DNA from: Oxynema aestuarii AP17
GTDB lineage: Bacteria; Cyanobacteriota; Cyanobacteriia; Cyanobacteriales; Laspinemataceae
Assembly (NCBI RefSeq): GCF_012295525.1
Contig: NZ_CP051167.1
Coordinates: 1,674,001 to 1,738,000 of the forward strand
DNA length: 64,000 nucleotides
Direction: 5' to 3'
The notes beneath the pieces were generated by a model. The model was not told where the DNA came from, did no database searches, and worked only from the letters and a program-made list of their open reading frames with translations. Shown here piece by piece: positions 35,230-45,187 of the stretch (position 1 is its first letter; the number at the start of each line of letters is the position of its first letter). The position numbers were made by a program, and so were the translations under genes.

Positions 35230-37931
35230 TTCGATCGACCTCCCGACGATCGCGATCGCCAATCCATTGCGGCAAAGTGTTCTAACAGCAACCGATGGAC
35301 AAAAATATAACCACCACCAACTTTTTGTAGAAAAATACAGGACGTAGCATAGTTAAGAAAGCGGGCATAATTCCAAGGAATCAGACCGAGCGATCGCAAA
35401 TTTAACCGCAGTAAAAGATGTTTTAAAGCTGTTATTCCCCCACTCATCATACCTACAGCTACACCCAAAGGGATAGCAACAATAGAAAAATGGGAGCCGA
35501 ACGATGCAGCGATCGCACCCCAAATGAGAGTTGTCATTCCCCCTAAACATATTGCATTGTAGAGGGTATGCCAAATCCCTTGATTCGGCATCGTTGTTGT
35601 TGAAATCGTCATTCCCGTTAACCCGCCAATAAAGAAACCCAACATCCCACCAATCAATCCCCCAATCAATTCAGAGGCAAGAATTAAAATAGTTAACCTA
35701 GCTAAAGGAGAGAGTGGATAGGTTACAAGCAGAACCGTAGGTAAAATCTCTTCGACAAGGGTTATCCAGTAAATCAAACCAAGAATCAATCCACTTTTCA
35801 ATCCCCATATCATCCCATAAATTAGCTTTTTTTTAGCCAATGTGGGTGACCATTTTAATTTCATTGAGGGTGAAATTGAAGTTCGCAAAACTGCCCAAAA
35901 TGAGATGGCATTTAAGGCACTAATTAGATAAAACAATGGAAAAAACGATCCTAGATAAGCGATCGTAGATTGAAAACTGAAAAGCCCTTCAATAGCAAAA
36001 TTATCTATTAGACAGCTTGTCATGTAAACACTTGCTACAGTCGGTAAAATAGCAAAACCACCAACCAGACTAAAAATTAAACCCCCTACAGACGATCTAA
36101 TTCGCTTTCCTAAAAGTCGATTGAGTAGAGTCCAGGCGATCGCAGCATAAATTCCTACGCTACTTCCCCCCACCATTCCGTAAACTAGAAAAACCCAAGA
36201 AGGACAAGTTAGATTTGTGTGGGGAAAAACAACAGGGAATAAGAGAAACAACACCGCACCAAAAATCGCACCGAACAACAAACAAAACTCTAGATGATAC
36301 TTAAACTTTCCCCACGAATTCGGCAGCCAACTCGATTGTATTTGCTCGATCGAGAAAATAGTTTCCCCTTGTTTCTTTAATTGTTTAGCTAAATAACTTA
36401 GCCAATATTTAGTTGTTTTAAGACTGTATTTTTGTTGGCCGCCGCGATGGTCGAAAAGCTTGCAAACGTAAGTATCAAATAAATGCTGGCGTCGCTCTTC
36501 CAAAGTTTCCTTTTTGATGAGATTTTCGACAGGTATGCCGCGATAGGCAAACATCATGATGCTTAGCATCAAAGGAGATCTCGCCAGTTTCTGTAAAGTT
36601 TTATCTGTCTCAATGAGTAGAGAAAGTGCGGCCAGTTTTTCGCCCCCGAAACTCAGATAAGCTCGAATTTGTTCCAGGCGCAACGGTTGCAAGTAAATTG
36701 CATCCTGTAACTGCAAGCGATGATGGAGAGCTTGATAATCGCGAAGGCGACAGCATACTATCATTTCAGTTTGTCCGAACTGATGACAGAAATCATTGAT
36801 AGCTTCGACGCAAGCTTCACGACTTTCTACGCTGACTTCATCTAATCCATCAAGAAGTAACAATAAATTTTGCTCTTTTACACATTTTTCAGCAATTTCT
36901 TTACTGAGTTGATATTTACCCTTGAGTTCTCCTATCAACCACCGATCGATCGGTTGCTTTTTTGCCGACCAAGATGATAGATTAAAAACTACAGGAATCG
37001 CCAAAGATACATTATATTTGGCGCGATCGATTAAGGATCGGGCAATTTCTAGTAAGGTAATCGTTTTTCCCGAACCGGGTTGTCCTAAAATTAATAAAGT
37101 TCGTCCCGCACCCAAGTTGTTAAAAATATCGATCGCCCGCGTTCTCGCTGAATAACGCTGCCATGTTTGTGCAGTTTTCAAAACACTGTTCCACGAACCA
37201 TCGAGCATATCCGGTCGTGGGGTTATTCCGATTTCCCATAAAAGGCGCGCGTGCAGCGAGTGTTCTAACACCCCTGTTATCCAATAATTGTAAACTTTAT
37301 CGAGCAGAACTTGGCGGTTGCGATAGTCTTGTTTTGAAAGCCGAGTTCTCGATAGAGCTCCAGAGACATTATTTGATTCTGTCCCCAATGAAATGTGATA
37401 AACGGGAAAAGAATTGCTGATGTTTTTGAGTTCTCTGTGACCTAAATACCTGACTTGAACGGATAGGGTCTTTTTTGTAAGGTCGTAAACCGTTTTAGAA
37501 AGGCAAATTCCACCGGGTTCGGCTTGGCTTTCTAGCCGCGCTGCAACGTTTACTGTATGACCCATCACGTCGTTAGAGATTGCAAAAACTTCACCGAAAT
37601 GAATACCGATTCTGTGGTATAAAATGGCTTCTGAGTCTAAATTTTCTGCGTTTTTTGCTAACTCTTTTTGAATTTCAATGGCACAATTGACGGCTTGAAG
37701 ACTACTGTTAAGGTTACTAAATTTAATCAGTAAACCGTCCCCCGTGGATTTGATAACCTCACCTTGATAACGCTCGCAAATAGCTTTCATAATGGTTTGG
37801 TCGCGTTGTATTAAAGCGAGGGTTCGCGGTTCGTTAGACCTCATCCTCGCGCTAAAATCCACGGCATCGCTAAAGACGATCGCGGCGAGAACGCGCTCGC
37901 AACCGTCAAGATCGCTGGTAATATTATTCAT
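35226..37931 (-). CDS. Class III nucleotide cyclase fused to a NACHT NTPase and polytopic membrane domain
   Basis: 901 aa. Residues about 12-190 are a class III cyclase catalytic domain with both metal Asp (FSDAVDF near 21; STGDGLLIKF near 64) and the transition-state Asn/Arg in VNVAARLESQAEPGG (near 128-132), so it is probably active on ATP or GTP. Residues about 270-480 are a NACHT NTPase: P-loop LGQPGSGKT (near 284) and Walker B LLLLLDGLDEV (near 355), then VCCRLRDYQAL and RSPLMLSIMMFAYRG. Residues about 553-830 hold eight or more hydrophobic segments. The end GGGYIFVHRLLLEHFA is typical of cyanobacterial NACHT membrane proteins. The combination suggests a sensor that couples ligand-driven NACHT assembly to cyclic nucleotide production. 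A small membrane peptide overlaps its stop. Confidence 0.85.
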   Translation of the reverse strand: MNNITSDLDGCERVLAAIVFSDAVDFSARMRSNEPRTLALIQRDQTIMKAICERYQGEVIKSTGDGLLIKFSNLNSSLQAVNCAIEIQKELAKNAENLDSEAILYHRIGIHFGEVFAISNDVMGHTVNVAARLESQAEPGGICLSKTVYDLTKKTLSVQVRYLGHRELKNISNSFPVYHISLGTESNNVSGALSRTRLSKQDYRNRQVLLDKVYNYWITGVLEHSLHARLLWEIGITPRPDMLDGSWNSVLKTAQTWQRYSARTRAIDIFNNLGAGRTLLILGQPGSGKTITLLEIARSLIDRAKYNVSLAIPVVFNLSSWSAKKQPIDRWLIGELKGKYQLSKEIAEKCVKEQNLLLLLDGLDEVSVESREACVEAINDFCHQFGQTEMIVCCRLRDYQALHHRLQLQDAIYLQPLRLEQIRAYLSFGGEKLAALSLLIETDKTLQKLARSPLMLSIMMFAYRGIPVENLIKKETLEERRQHLFDTYVCKLFDHRGGQQKYSLKTTKYWLSYLAKQLKKQGETIFSIEQIQSSWLPNSWGKFKYHLEFCLLFGAIFGAVLFLLFPVVFPHTNLTCPSWVFLVYGMVGGSSVGIYAAIAWTLLNRLLGKRIRSSVGGLIFSLVGGFAILPTVASVYMTSCLIDNFAIEGLFSFQSTIAYLGSFFPLFYLISALNAISFWAVLRTSISPSMKLKWSPTLAKKKLIYGMIWGLKSGLILGLIYWITLVEEILPTVLLVTYPLSPLARLTILILASELIGGLIGGMLGFFIGGLTGMTISTTTMPNQGIWHTLYNAICLGGMTTLIWGAIAASFGSHFSIVAIPLGVAVGMMSGGITALKHLLLRLNLRSLGLIPWNYARFLNYATSCIFLQKVGGGYIFVHRLLLEHFAAMDWRSRSSGGRSK

Positions 37932-37967
37932 CAGTAGATGCCCCCTCCCCTGGAAGCTTTCTCTATT

Positions 37968-38363
37968 TTACAAGGATTCGATGGGGGGAGTCCCTATTTC
38001 TTCATATAAAATTAACCGATTGCCTGCGGGGTCGCGAGCGTAAATTTCACGCCCGTGGGAACTTTCTTCAACTCTGCTAATAGACGGATAACCCAAGGCA
38101 TTCAATTGGCCGATCGCCTCATCAAGATCGGTTACTGCAAAGCACAAACTCATCGCGCTTTTTTCGATAGTTTCAAATTCAGATTCATGAGTGGATTTTG
38201 GTTTAAAAATGCCCAAGCGCATTCCAGTTAACTCGAACTCGGCATAAACTCCGTGAATATACGGATAGGGCAGGCGATCGAGCAAATGTTGATAAAACTC
38301 GACGACAGGTTCAAAATTGATGACGGCGATCGCCATCCATGCTTTTCGATAGTTGAGAGCCAT
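37968..38363 (-). CDS. VOC (glyoxalase/dioxygenase) superfamily protein
   Basis: 131 aa. The pattern MAIAVINFEPVVEFYQHLLDRL, then FELTGMRLGIFKP, CFAVTDLDEAIGQLNALGY and final YARDPAGNRLILYEE is the two beta-alpha-beta-beta-beta units of the vicinal oxygen chelate fold. Metal ligands typical of glyoxalase I are only partly evident (Glu in LILYEE), so the activity is open. Resistance or dioxygenase functions cannot be distinguished. It lies 36 bp upstream of the cyclase-NACHT gene on the same strand and could be cotranscribed with it. Confidence 0.75.
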   Translation of the reverse strand: MALNYRKAWMAIAVINFEPVVEFYQHLLDRLPYPYIHGVYAEFELTGMRLGIFKPKSTHESEFETIEKSAMSLCFAVTDLDEAIGQLNALGYPSISRVEESSHGREIYARDPAGNRLILYEEIGTPPIESL

Positions 38364-38636
38364 GTTGAAATCGGTTTTTCGATGGTTTTCCTCAATAGCA
38401 GGTGGGGCGATCGCCCGGTTAAGTTTACCAGAGCTTCATAATTTAACCGAGAAAACCCCAGTTTCTTGTAAAGAATTCGTGAAATCCTTAGATCGCTCTG
38501 GTCGATTCAATTTATACGAATTAAATTATAAATAGGGTTGGATTTAAAAGTTAGTCGCGATCGGATTCTCGGATCCGATCGCGCCAGGATTTTAGGGGAA
38601 GTCATAGCCAATCGTACCGTTTCTGGAGAGGAAAAA

Positions 38637-39359
38637 ATGAACTTATCTAAAAACCTGTTTTCTTTGACTGTCGCTACATTAGGATTATTAGCGCTTCCGA
38701 GTGCAGCCCGAGCTTTTAGTTTATCGGCAGTCGATAACGACTACGACTTCAACGCTTTAAACCCCAATCTCTCCTTTGTGGCTGAAGGACGGTTTGGCAA
38801 CAACGCCCGCAACGGAGATTACGAACTCGACATTCATGGGGTGGATACGAGCAACCCCACCCGCACTCAAGACCAGGCCAACTTCACGTGGACTAATGGT
38901 TTACTCACCGAGTTTAGTCTCACTTTCGATGCCTTAACCCGGGCAGTGACCTACATCGTCGGCGGTCAAACTTTAAACGCGACGGCAAACAGCAATCCCA
39001 TCAACGATATTTTCATCCGGACCCGGGCCGCCACTGCGGACACCAGCATTCTGCTGAGCAACTTATTTTTAAACGGCGTTGACTTGTTGGGTTCGTCCCT
39101 CGCCGACAATGCCGATGATGGCGTCGAATACCTGAGAATTAGTGGCGTCAGTGATAGCTTCACCCTCACGGGAACCTCCCTGATGAGCTGGACCGACAGT
39201 AATATGCCGCGTAACTCCCGTTTGGCGTATCAAATTAAAGTCGGTAGTGCCGATGGTGGCGCCGAAGCCGTTCCCGAACCCGTCTCGATTCTGGGATTGG
39301 CGTTAGGGGGCAGTGGTTTGGCGATGATGCGACGCAAACGCAACCTGCAAAAAAGCTAA
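38637..39359 (+). CDS. PEP-CTERM sorting domain protein
   Basis: 240 aa from the ATG at 38637, preceded by GGAGAGGAAAAA. A signal peptide (LFSLTVATLGLLALPSAARA) is followed by an extracellular beta-rich domain with Asn/Thr-rich composition. The C-terminus has the PEP-CTERM signal: VPEPVSILGLALGGSGL then MMRRKR. Such proteins are exported and processed by exosortase. The middle domain (GDYELDIHGVDTSNPTRTQD..., FTWTNGLLTEFSLTFDALT) looks like a choice-of-anchor type domain of cyanobacterial PEP-CTERM proteins, but I cannot assign it firmly. A perfect terminator follows at 39437. Confidence 0.82.
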   Translation: MNLSKNLFSLTVATLGLLALPSAARAFSLSAVDNDYDFNALNPNLSFVAEGRFGNNARNGDYELDIHGVDTSNPTRTQDQANFTWTNGLLTEFSLTFDALTRAVTYIVGGQTLNATANSNPINDIFIRTRAATADTSILLSNLFLNGVDLLGSSLADNADDGVEYLRISGVSDSFTLTGTSLMSWTDSNMPRNSRLAYQIKVGSADGGAEAVPEPVSILGLALGGSGLAMMRRKRNLQKS

Positions 39360-39436
39360 CCGATGCCAGATGCCGTCAACTGACGCTCTCTCCAGGATCG
39401 AGTTTGAAGCTTTCTGAATTCCCTCATCTCAATGGT

Positions 39437-39472
39437 TTCCCGATCGCGCGATTGTTGCGATCGGGAATTTTT
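39437..39472 (+). terminator. Rho-independent terminator after the PEP-CTERM gene
   Basis: TTCCCGATCGC (39437-39447)/GCGATCGGGAA (39457-39467), 11 bp perfect with a 9-nt loop, followed by TTTTT to 39472. Contains two half HIP1 sites in the stem. Confidence 0.88.
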
Positions 39473-39647
39473 ATGGGGAATGGTTTCGCCGAAAGCCTGA
39501 GATTGCCTACACTGATGAAAGATCCTGATGGGTCTTGTATCCTAGTAAATCAAGCGAACTTATCAATCGATTCAGCAAATCTTATTTTAAGATCTTGCCC
39601 TTGTACTCCTGGAAAACACCCCGATTGGCTAACTTAGGTAAAAACGT

Positions 39648-41552
39648 ATGCATCTAAGCGAATTGACCCATCCCAACCAGTTGCACGGTTTATCGATCCC
39701 GCAACTGGAGCAAATCGCCCGACAAATTCGGGAAAAGCATCTCGAAACCGTCGCCGCCACAGGCGGTCACCTCGGTCCGGGTCTGGGTGTGGTCGAACTG
39801 ACGATCGCACTCTATCAAACCCTCGATCTCGATCGCGATAAAGTCGTTTGGGATGTGGGTCACCAAGCCTACCCGCATAAAATGGTGACGGGTCGTTACA
39901 ATCGTTTCCATACCCTGCGGCAAAAAGACGGCGTGGCCGGATATCTCAAACGCTGCGAAAACAAATTCGACCATTTCGGTGCAGGTCACGCCTCCACGAG
40001 TATTTCCGCCGCCCTGGGGATGGCGATCGCCCGAGACCTCAAAGGCGAACAATTCAAAAGCGTTGCCGTAATTGGCGATGGCGCCCTCACCGGAGGGATG
40101 GCCCTCGAAGCGATCAACCATGCCGGACACCTCCCCCACACCAACGTGATGGTCGTCCTCAACGATAACGAGATGTCCATCTCCCCGAACGTCGGCGCCA
40201 TCCCGCGTTACTTAAACAAAATGCGCCTCAGTCCCCCGGTGCAGTTCCTCAAAGACAACCTCGAAGAACAATTTAAACACCTCCCCTTTGTCGGCGACAC
40301 CTTCAGCCCCGAAATGGAACGCCTCAAAGAAGGGATGAAACGCCTCGCCATCCCCAAAGTCGGCGCGGTCTTTGAAGAACTCGGCTTTACCTACATCGGT
40401 CCGGTAGACGGACATAACCTCGAAGAACTGATTACCACCTTCAATCAAGCCCACCAGATCCCCGGTCCGGTCTTGGTTCACGTGGCCACAACTAAAGGTA
40501 AAGGTTACGCGATCGCCGAAAAAGACCAAGTCGGCTACCACGCCCAAAGCCCCTTTAACCTCGCCACCGGGAAAGCCATCCCCTCCAACAAACCCAAACC
40601 CCCCAGCTATTCCAAAGTTTTCGCCGAAACCCTGATCGAACTCGCCGAAAACAACCCCAAAATTGTCGGCATCACCGCCGCCATGGCCACCGGAACCGGA
40701 CTCAACAAACTCCAAGAAAAACTCCCGAAACAATATATCGACGTCGGTATCGCCGAACAACACGCCGTCACCCTCGCCGCCGGGATGGCCTGCGAAGGAA
40801 TGCGCCCCGTTGCTGCCATTTACTCCACCTTCCTACAACGGGCCTACGACCAAATCATTCACGACATTTGCATTCAAAAACTGCCCGTCTTCTTCTGCCT
40901 CGATCGCGCGGGCATCGTCGGCGCCGACGGTCCCACTCACCAGGGACTCTATGACATCGCCTACCTGCGTTGCATCCCCAATATGGTGCTGATGGCCCCC
41001 AAAGACGAAGCCGAATTGCAACAAATGCTCGTCACCGGAATCGAATACACCGACGGCCCGATCGCCATGCGCTACCCCCGAGGCAGTGGCTACGGCGTCC
41101 CCCTGATGGACGAAGGCTGGGAACCCCTCGAAATCGGTAAAGGCGAAATCCTCCGCAACGGCGACGACGTCCTGATTTTGGGCTACGGATCGATGGTTCA
41201 TCCCGCCTTGCAAACCGCCGAAATCCTCAGCGAACACGGCATCGAAGCCACCGTCGTTAACGCCCGCTTCGTCAAACCCCTCGACACCGAACTGATTTTG
41301 CCCCTCGCCGAACGCATTGGCAAAGTCGTAACCATGGAAGAAGGCTGCATCATGGGCGGTTTCGGATCTGCCGTCGCCGAAGCCTTACTCGATAACAACG
41401 TCCTCACCCCCGTATTGCGCCTCGGCGTTCCCGACGTTCTCGTCGATCACGCCAAACCGGACGAATCCAAGGCCGATCTCGGGTTAACCCCCGCCCAAAT
41501 GGCCGATCGCGTTTTGCAAACGTTTAAAGTGCAACTCTCTAGCGTTCGCTAG
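39648..41552 (+). CDS. dxs: 1-deoxy-D-xylulose-5-phosphate synthase
   Basis: 634 aa, standard length. It joins pyruvate and glyceraldehyde 3-phosphate with thiamine diphosphate, the first step of the MEP isoprenoid pathway that feeds carotenoids, phytol and quinones. Key motifs: [34 protein letters not shown], the ThDP site [26 protein letters not shown]-like [14 protein letters not shown], the catalytic Glu region [18 protein letters not shown], and [23 protein letters not shown]. It is monocistronic and followed by two hairpins. Confidence 0.97.
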   Translation: MHLSELTHPNQLHGLSIPQLEQIARQIREKHLETVAATGGHLGPGLGVVELTIALYQTLDLDRDKVVWDVGHQAYPHKMVTGRYNRFHTLRQKDGVAGYLKRCENKFDHFGAGHASTSISAALGMAIARDLKGEQFKSVAVIGDGALTGGMALEAINHAGHLPHTNVMVVLNDNEMSISPNVGAIPRYLNKMRLSPPVQFLKDNLEEQFKHLPFVGDTFSPEMERLKEGMKRLAIPKVGAVFEELGFTYIGPVDGHNLEELITTFNQAHQIPGPVLVHVATTKGKGYAIAEKDQVGYHAQSPFNLATGKAIPSNKPKPPSYSKVFAETLIELAENNPKIVGITAAMATGTGLNKLQEKLPKQYIDVGIAEQHAVTLAAGMACEGMRPVAAIYSTFLQRAYDQIIHDICIQKLPVFFCLDRAGIVGADGPTHQGLYDIAYLRCIPNMVLMAPKDEAELQQMLVTGIEYTDGPIAMRYPRGSGYGVPLMDEGWEPLEIGKGEILRNGDDVLILGYGSMVHPALQTAEILSEHGIEATVVNARFVKPLDTELILPLAERIGKVVTMEEGCIMGGFGSAVAEALLDNNVLTPVLRLGVPDVLVDHAKPDESKADLGLTPAQMADRVLQTFKVQLSSVR

Positions 41553-41569
41553 GGAATTTCCACATCAAA

Positions 41570-41596
41570 GTAGGGGCGATTCGCTTTCGCCCCTAC
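41570..41596. repeat. GTAGGGGCGA/TCGCCCCTAC palindrome after dxs
   Basis: 10-bp perfect stem with a 7-nt loop. The same style of GGGGCGA/TCGCCCC hairpin occurs at 13378-13439 and 14518-14543 and resembles dispersed cyanobacterial palindromes. Confidence 0.65.
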
Positions 41597-41627
41597 AGCG
41601 ATCGCACCTCTGGCAAAATTAGAAAAA

Positions 41628-41650
41628 GCCCCCCTCGAAAAGGGGGGTAT
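41628..41650. terminator. CCCCCC/GGGGGG hairpin after dxs
   Basis: Six C (41629-41634), loop TCGAAAA, six G (41642-41647), followed by TATTGCAATTTTT. A plausible terminator of the CCCCCT...AGGGGG repeat family. Confidence 0.6.
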
Positions 41651-41679
41651 TGCAATTTTTCTGAACAATGTAAGAAGTC

Positions 41680-41727
41680 AAAATCTAAACTCTAAACTCT
41701 AAACTCTAAACTCTAAACTCTAAAATT
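41680..41727. repeat. ACTCTAA heptad array before the flavoprotein gene
   Basis: At least six copies of CTCTAAA, ending 6 bp before the ATG at 41733. Longest array of this family in the window. Confidence 0.88.
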
Positions 41728-41732
41728 CCTAG

Positions 41733-42974
41733 ATGCAAAGCTTTGATATCGTCGTTGTCGGCGCCGGACCAGCCGGGGGTCACTGCGCCCGCACGTTAGC
41801 AAAAAATGGTTACCGGGTGTTACTCGCCGAACAACATTCTAGTTTTGAAATTAATAACTTTTCGAGTGCGGCAACCCCTTTAAAAACTTTAGAATTATTC
41901 AACTTACCCGAACAAACGATCGGCAATGTTTGGGATAAATTAACGATTGTCAGTTCCAATGCGCGTAAAACGTGGACTTCGCCCGAACCGTTAGGCGTCG
42001 TCTTTGATTTTGCCAAACTGCGCCAATTTCTCGCCGACGAAGTGACCGAAGCGGGTAGCGAAGTCTGGATGGGTTATCGCTATTTTAAACATTATCGAGA
42101 GAACGGAGAAACGATCGCCGAGTTTAAGCGCAAAGGAACCACAGAACCGACCCGGGTTAAAACGAAGGTGCTCGTCGATGCGACGGGTTCGGCGAGGGCC
42201 GTAATGTATCCCCAAAAGAGAAATCGCCCCTCTTTTTCAAAAGCGACTGGGATCGAATATTTAATTGAAGTCGAACCGTACTGTTATCGAAAACTAGAGC
42301 AAGAATTAGTGTTTTTTTTGGGATCTAAGTGGATGCCTCAGGGCTATTCTTGGGTGTTTCCAATGGAGGGAAATCGGTTAAAAATTGGGGTAGCTCGGTA
42401 TTATGGCAAGCACGCGATCGCCCCAGTTGAAGATCGATTTAAAAATCGAATCAATTTGATTACTAAAAACTACTTAAATTTAGAAGATAACTATCAATTA
42501 ATTGACGTTCACGGCTCGACATTATGTTATAGCATGGGTTTGAAAGATGTTTATTATCGAGACAATACGATCGCCATTGGCGATTCGGTATCGACCTTTA
42601 ACTTTTTGGGGGGCGAAGGAATTCGCTACGCGATGCTCGCTGGAGAAGTAGCGGCTCGCTATATCGGTCAATATGTAAAAGGGGAGATCGGGGAATTTGA
42701 CCCTTATAGAAAAGAATTGAGGAATTATTTTTTAAGGCGTTGGCAAATTTCCGAGAGAATTGCTAAAAAAGTTTATTTCGAGTACGACGATCGCGCGATC
42801 GATCGCGGAGTTAGTTATATCGGATCGATGAATTTAAAAGATGCTTTCGATATTTTATTTGAATATAAGTTTGAGAAGGCCACTCAAGGAATTTTACCCT
42901 TATTAAAACGTCAATGGATCGCCTTCTTGCAATCGATTAGAGAAAGGTTCGATTTAAACCAATCTAAAATCTAA
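41733..42974 (+). CDS. FAD-dependent oxidoreductase of the geranylgeranyl reductase-like family
   Basis: 413 aa. The N-terminal Rossmann motif [17 protein letters not shown] binds FAD (residues about 6-22), with AEQHSSFEI as the acidic end of beta2. [12 protein letters not shown] and the second FAD motif [24 protein letters not shown] (read as [16 protein letters not shown]) follow. The family includes GGR-type reductases and lycopene or tocopherol pathway flavoproteins. Substrate not identifiable; the charged C-terminus and lack of a membrane span differ from chlorophyll GGR. The last residues (QSKI) and the stop are encoded by a heptad repeat. The codon use is AT-richer than in dxs. Confidence 0.78.
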   Translation: MQSFDIVVVGAGPAGGHCARTLAKNGYRVLLAEQHSSFEINNFSSAATPLKTLELFNLPEQTIGNVWDKLTIVSSNARKTWTSPEPLGVVFDFAKLRQFLADEVTEAGSEVWMGYRYFKHYRENGETIAEFKRKGTTEPTRVKTKVLVDATGSARAVMYPQKRNRPSFSKATGIEYLIEVEPYCYRKLEQELVFFLGSKWMPQGYSWVFPMEGNRLKIGVARYYGKHAIAPVEDRFKNRINLITKNYLNLEDNYQLIDVHGSTLCYSMGLKDVYYRDNTIAIGDSVSTFNFLGGEGIRYAMLAGEVAARYIGQYVKGEIGEFDPYRKELRNYFLRRWQISERIAKKVYFEYDDRAIDRGVSYIGSMNLKDAFDILFEYKFEKATQGILPLLKRQWIAFLQSIRERFDLNQSKI

Positions 42975-42997
42975 AATCTACAACCTAAAATCTCAAA
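42959..42997. repeat. AATCTAA heptad array overlapping the end of the flavoprotein gene
   Basis: Four to five copies of TCTAAAA/CCTAAAA. It supplies the TAA at 42972-42974 and ends 8 bp before the mtnA ATG. Confidence 0.85.
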
Positions 42998-43005
42998 TTC
43001 CCATC

Positions 43006-44067
43006 ATGTCGAATTCCAACCCAGTTTATCCCGTCATTTGGCACGACGATCGCGTATTACTCATCGATCAAACCCGCTTACCTCAAGAATATACCGTCGT
43101 CGAAATTCGCCATTACGAAGATATGGCGGCAGCGATTAAAACGATGATCGTGCGCGGCGCCCCGGCGATCGGGGTAGCGGCGGCTTACGGGATGTATTTG
43201 GGCGCCCGGGCGATCGCCGCGACCGACCGCCAGCAGTTTCTAAGCGAACTCGAAACCGTCGCCGAAACCTTGCGTCAAACGCGACCGACGGCGGTGAATC
43301 TATTTTGGGCGATCGCGCGGATGCTCAAAACGGCCCGAGGGACATTAGGATCGGTAGACCATCTCAAAGCGGTGCTACTCGAAACTGCCCAAACCATTCA
43401 GGCGGAAGACTTACAAACCTGTCGGGCGATCGGCGAACACGGGTTAAATGCGTTGCCGAAAACCCCGGAAAAACTGCGCTTGCTCACCCACTGCAATGCA
43501 GGCGCCTTAGCGACGGCGGGCTACGGTACGGCGTTGGGAGTGGTGAGATCGGCGTGGATCGCCGGACGCTTAGAACGCCTGTATGCGGACGAAACCCGTC
43601 CCCGGTTGCAAGGGGCGAAATTGACGGCGTGGGAGTGCGTGCAAGAAGGGATCCCGGTGACGGTCATTGCCGAAGGGATGGCGGCCCACTGCATGAATCG
43701 CGGGATGGTCGATGCGGTGGTGGTGGGCGCCGATCGCATTGCCGCCAATGGGGATACGGCGAATAAAATTGGGACCTATCAGGTGGCGATCGCCGCCCGA
43801 GCGCACGGGATCCCCTTTTTCGTAGCGGCGCCGTTTTCCACCGTGGATTTTGAACTCGCCAGTGGTCGGGAAATCCCCATCGAAGAGCGCGATCCAGTGG
43901 AGTTATATCAAATTGGCACCACTCGGCTGACCCCAGAAAGGGGAGTGGACTATTACAATCCCGCCTTCGACGTGACGCCAGCATCCTTAATTGCGGCGAT
44001 CGTCACCGAACGCGGGGCGATCGCCCCCGGTGAATTGGCGCAATGGCGAGGGGTTCAAGCGGGATAG
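43006..44067 (+). CDS. mtnA: S-methyl-5-thioribose-1-phosphate isomerase
   Basis: 353 aa. It isomerises the aldose to the ketose in methionine salvage from methylthioadenosine. eIF-2B-like fold with [20 protein letters not shown], a catalytic Cys in [19 protein letters not shown] and the catalytic Asp in [21 protein letters not shown]; the [11 protein letters not shown] and [14 protein letters not shown] motifs close the domain. All expected residues are there. It overlaps the convergent ABC ATPase gene by 13 bp at the stop codons. Confidence 0.95.
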   Translation: MSNSNPVYPVIWHDDRVLLIDQTRLPQEYTVVEIRHYEDMAAAIKTMIVRGAPAIGVAAAYGMYLGARAIAATDRQQFLSELETVAETLRQTRPTAVNLFWAIARMLKTARGTLGSVDHLKAVLLETAQTIQAEDLQTCRAIGEHGLNALPKTPEKLRLLTHCNAGALATAGYGTALGVVRSAWIAGRLERLYADETRPRLQGAKLTAWECVQEGIPVTVIAEGMAAHCMNRGMVDAVVVGADRIAANGDTANKIGTYQVAIAARAHGIPFFVAAPFSTVDFELASGREIPIEERDPVELYQIGTTRLTPERGVDYYNPAFDVTPASLIAAIVTERGAIAPGELAQWRGVQAG

Positions 44068-45158
44068 AGCGTGCTTCCGGTAGCACGGTCGAAGACGAAC
44101 AACCGATCGCCGTCGAAGCTGACCGTGAGACGATCTCCCGGGTGGGATTGCACCCGTCCGGGGGCGATCGCCGCAAAGGAGGTGGGACTTCCGGGGAGCG
44201 TCAGACGCATTAAGGTTTCCCGTCCGAGGGGTTCGACCAACTCGACGATCGCCGTCAACGTGGCGAGATCGCCTGGGGGAGAAGACTGGGGAGAACCGAT
44301 CGCGATCGCCTCCGGACGCAGGCCCAGATCGAACGTCTGACCGGGAGACGGGGCGATCGCGCGGCGAAGGACACCCGGACAAGGCATCGTCTGTCCGGCG
44401 ATCGCAAAGTGTCCCTCATGGTAAGTCGCACTGAAAATATTCATCGGCGGATTGCCGATAAACGTTGCCACCATGCGATTCGCGGGTTGAGTGTAGACCG
44501 TTTGCGGGTCGCCGATTTGCTGAATGCGACCGCCATCGAGAATCACGATGCGATCGGCGAGAGTCATCGCTTCGATTTGGTCGTGGGTGACGTAAATCGT
44601 CGTAATTCCCAGGCGTTGGTGCAGTTGCTTGAGTTCGGCGCGGGTATCGTCGCGCAGTTGGGCGTCGAGATTGGAGAGGGGTTCGTCGAGTAAGAACACC
44701 TTCGGTTCGCGGGCGATCGCCCGACCGAGGGCCACCCGTTGCTGTTGTCCGCCGGAGAGTTGTTTGGGTTTGCGATCGAGCAGGAGTTCCAGGGAGAGCG
44801 ATCGCGCCACCGCTTGCACTTGTCGTTGTTGGGTTTGGCGATCGGCCCCGCGCATTTTCAGCCCGAAAGCGAGGTTATCCGCCACACTCATGTGAGGGTA
44901 GAGGGCGTAATTTTGAAAAACCATCGCCACGTCGCGATCGCGCGCCGGGATGTCGTTGACGAGACAATTATCGATATAAATCCGCCCACTTGTCGCCGAT
45001 TCCAACCCGGCGATCGTCCGTAAAATCGTAGATTTACCGCAACCGGACGGCCCGACCAAGACCCAGAATTGACCGTCGGGAACCTCAAAACTAATATTTT
45101 CAATGGCTGGGACGCGATCGAATTGACGGGTAATTTCTTCTAAGCGAACGATAGCCAT
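44055..45158 (-). CDS. ABC transporter ATP-binding protein of the MalK/UgpC type
   Basis: 367 aa. Walker [10 protein letters not shown] (about 36-44), Q-loop [12 protein letters not shown], signature [16 protein letters not shown], Walker [13 protein letters not shown] and switch His in [15 protein letters not shown]. The C-terminal TOBE-type domain (about 235-367, [19 protein letters not shown]) identifies the CUT1 family that energises uptake of sugars, glycerol phosphate or glucosylglycerol. No permease or binding protein gene is adjacent, so it may serve several transporters. Symbol not given because the substrate cannot be decided. Confidence 0.88.
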   Translation of the reverse strand: MAIVRLEEITRQFDRVPAIENISFEVPDGQFWVLVGPSGCGKSTILRTIAGLESATSGRIYIDNCLVNDIPARDRDVAMVFQNYALYPHMSVADNLAFGLKMRGADRQTQQRQVQAVARSLSLELLLDRKPKQLSGGQQQRVALGRAIAREPKVFLLDEPLSNLDAQLRDDTRAELKQLHQRLGITTIYVTHDQIEAMTLADRIVILDGGRIQQIGDPQTVYTQPANRMVATFIGNPPMNIFSATYHEGHFAIAGQTMPCPGVLRRAIAPSPGQTFDLGLRPEAIAIGSPQSSPPGDLATLTAIVELVEPLGRETLMRLTLPGSPTSFAAIAPGRVQSHPGDRLTVSFDGDRLFVFDRATGSTLYPA

Positions 45159-45165
45159 TTGGGGA

Positions 45166-45187
45166 ATTTTAGAGTTTAGATTTTAGC
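45166..45187. repeat. TTTAGAG heptad array upstream of the ABC ATPase gene
   Basis: Three copies of TTTTAGA/TTTAGAG located 8 bp before the start codon of the minus-strand gene. Confidence 0.75.

Noticed and set aside
40212-40763. Long antisense ORFs within dxs and other GC-rich genes
   Set aside because: Their composition (Gly/Phe/Asp-rich) mirrors the codon bias of the sense gene; the sense proteins are unambiguous.
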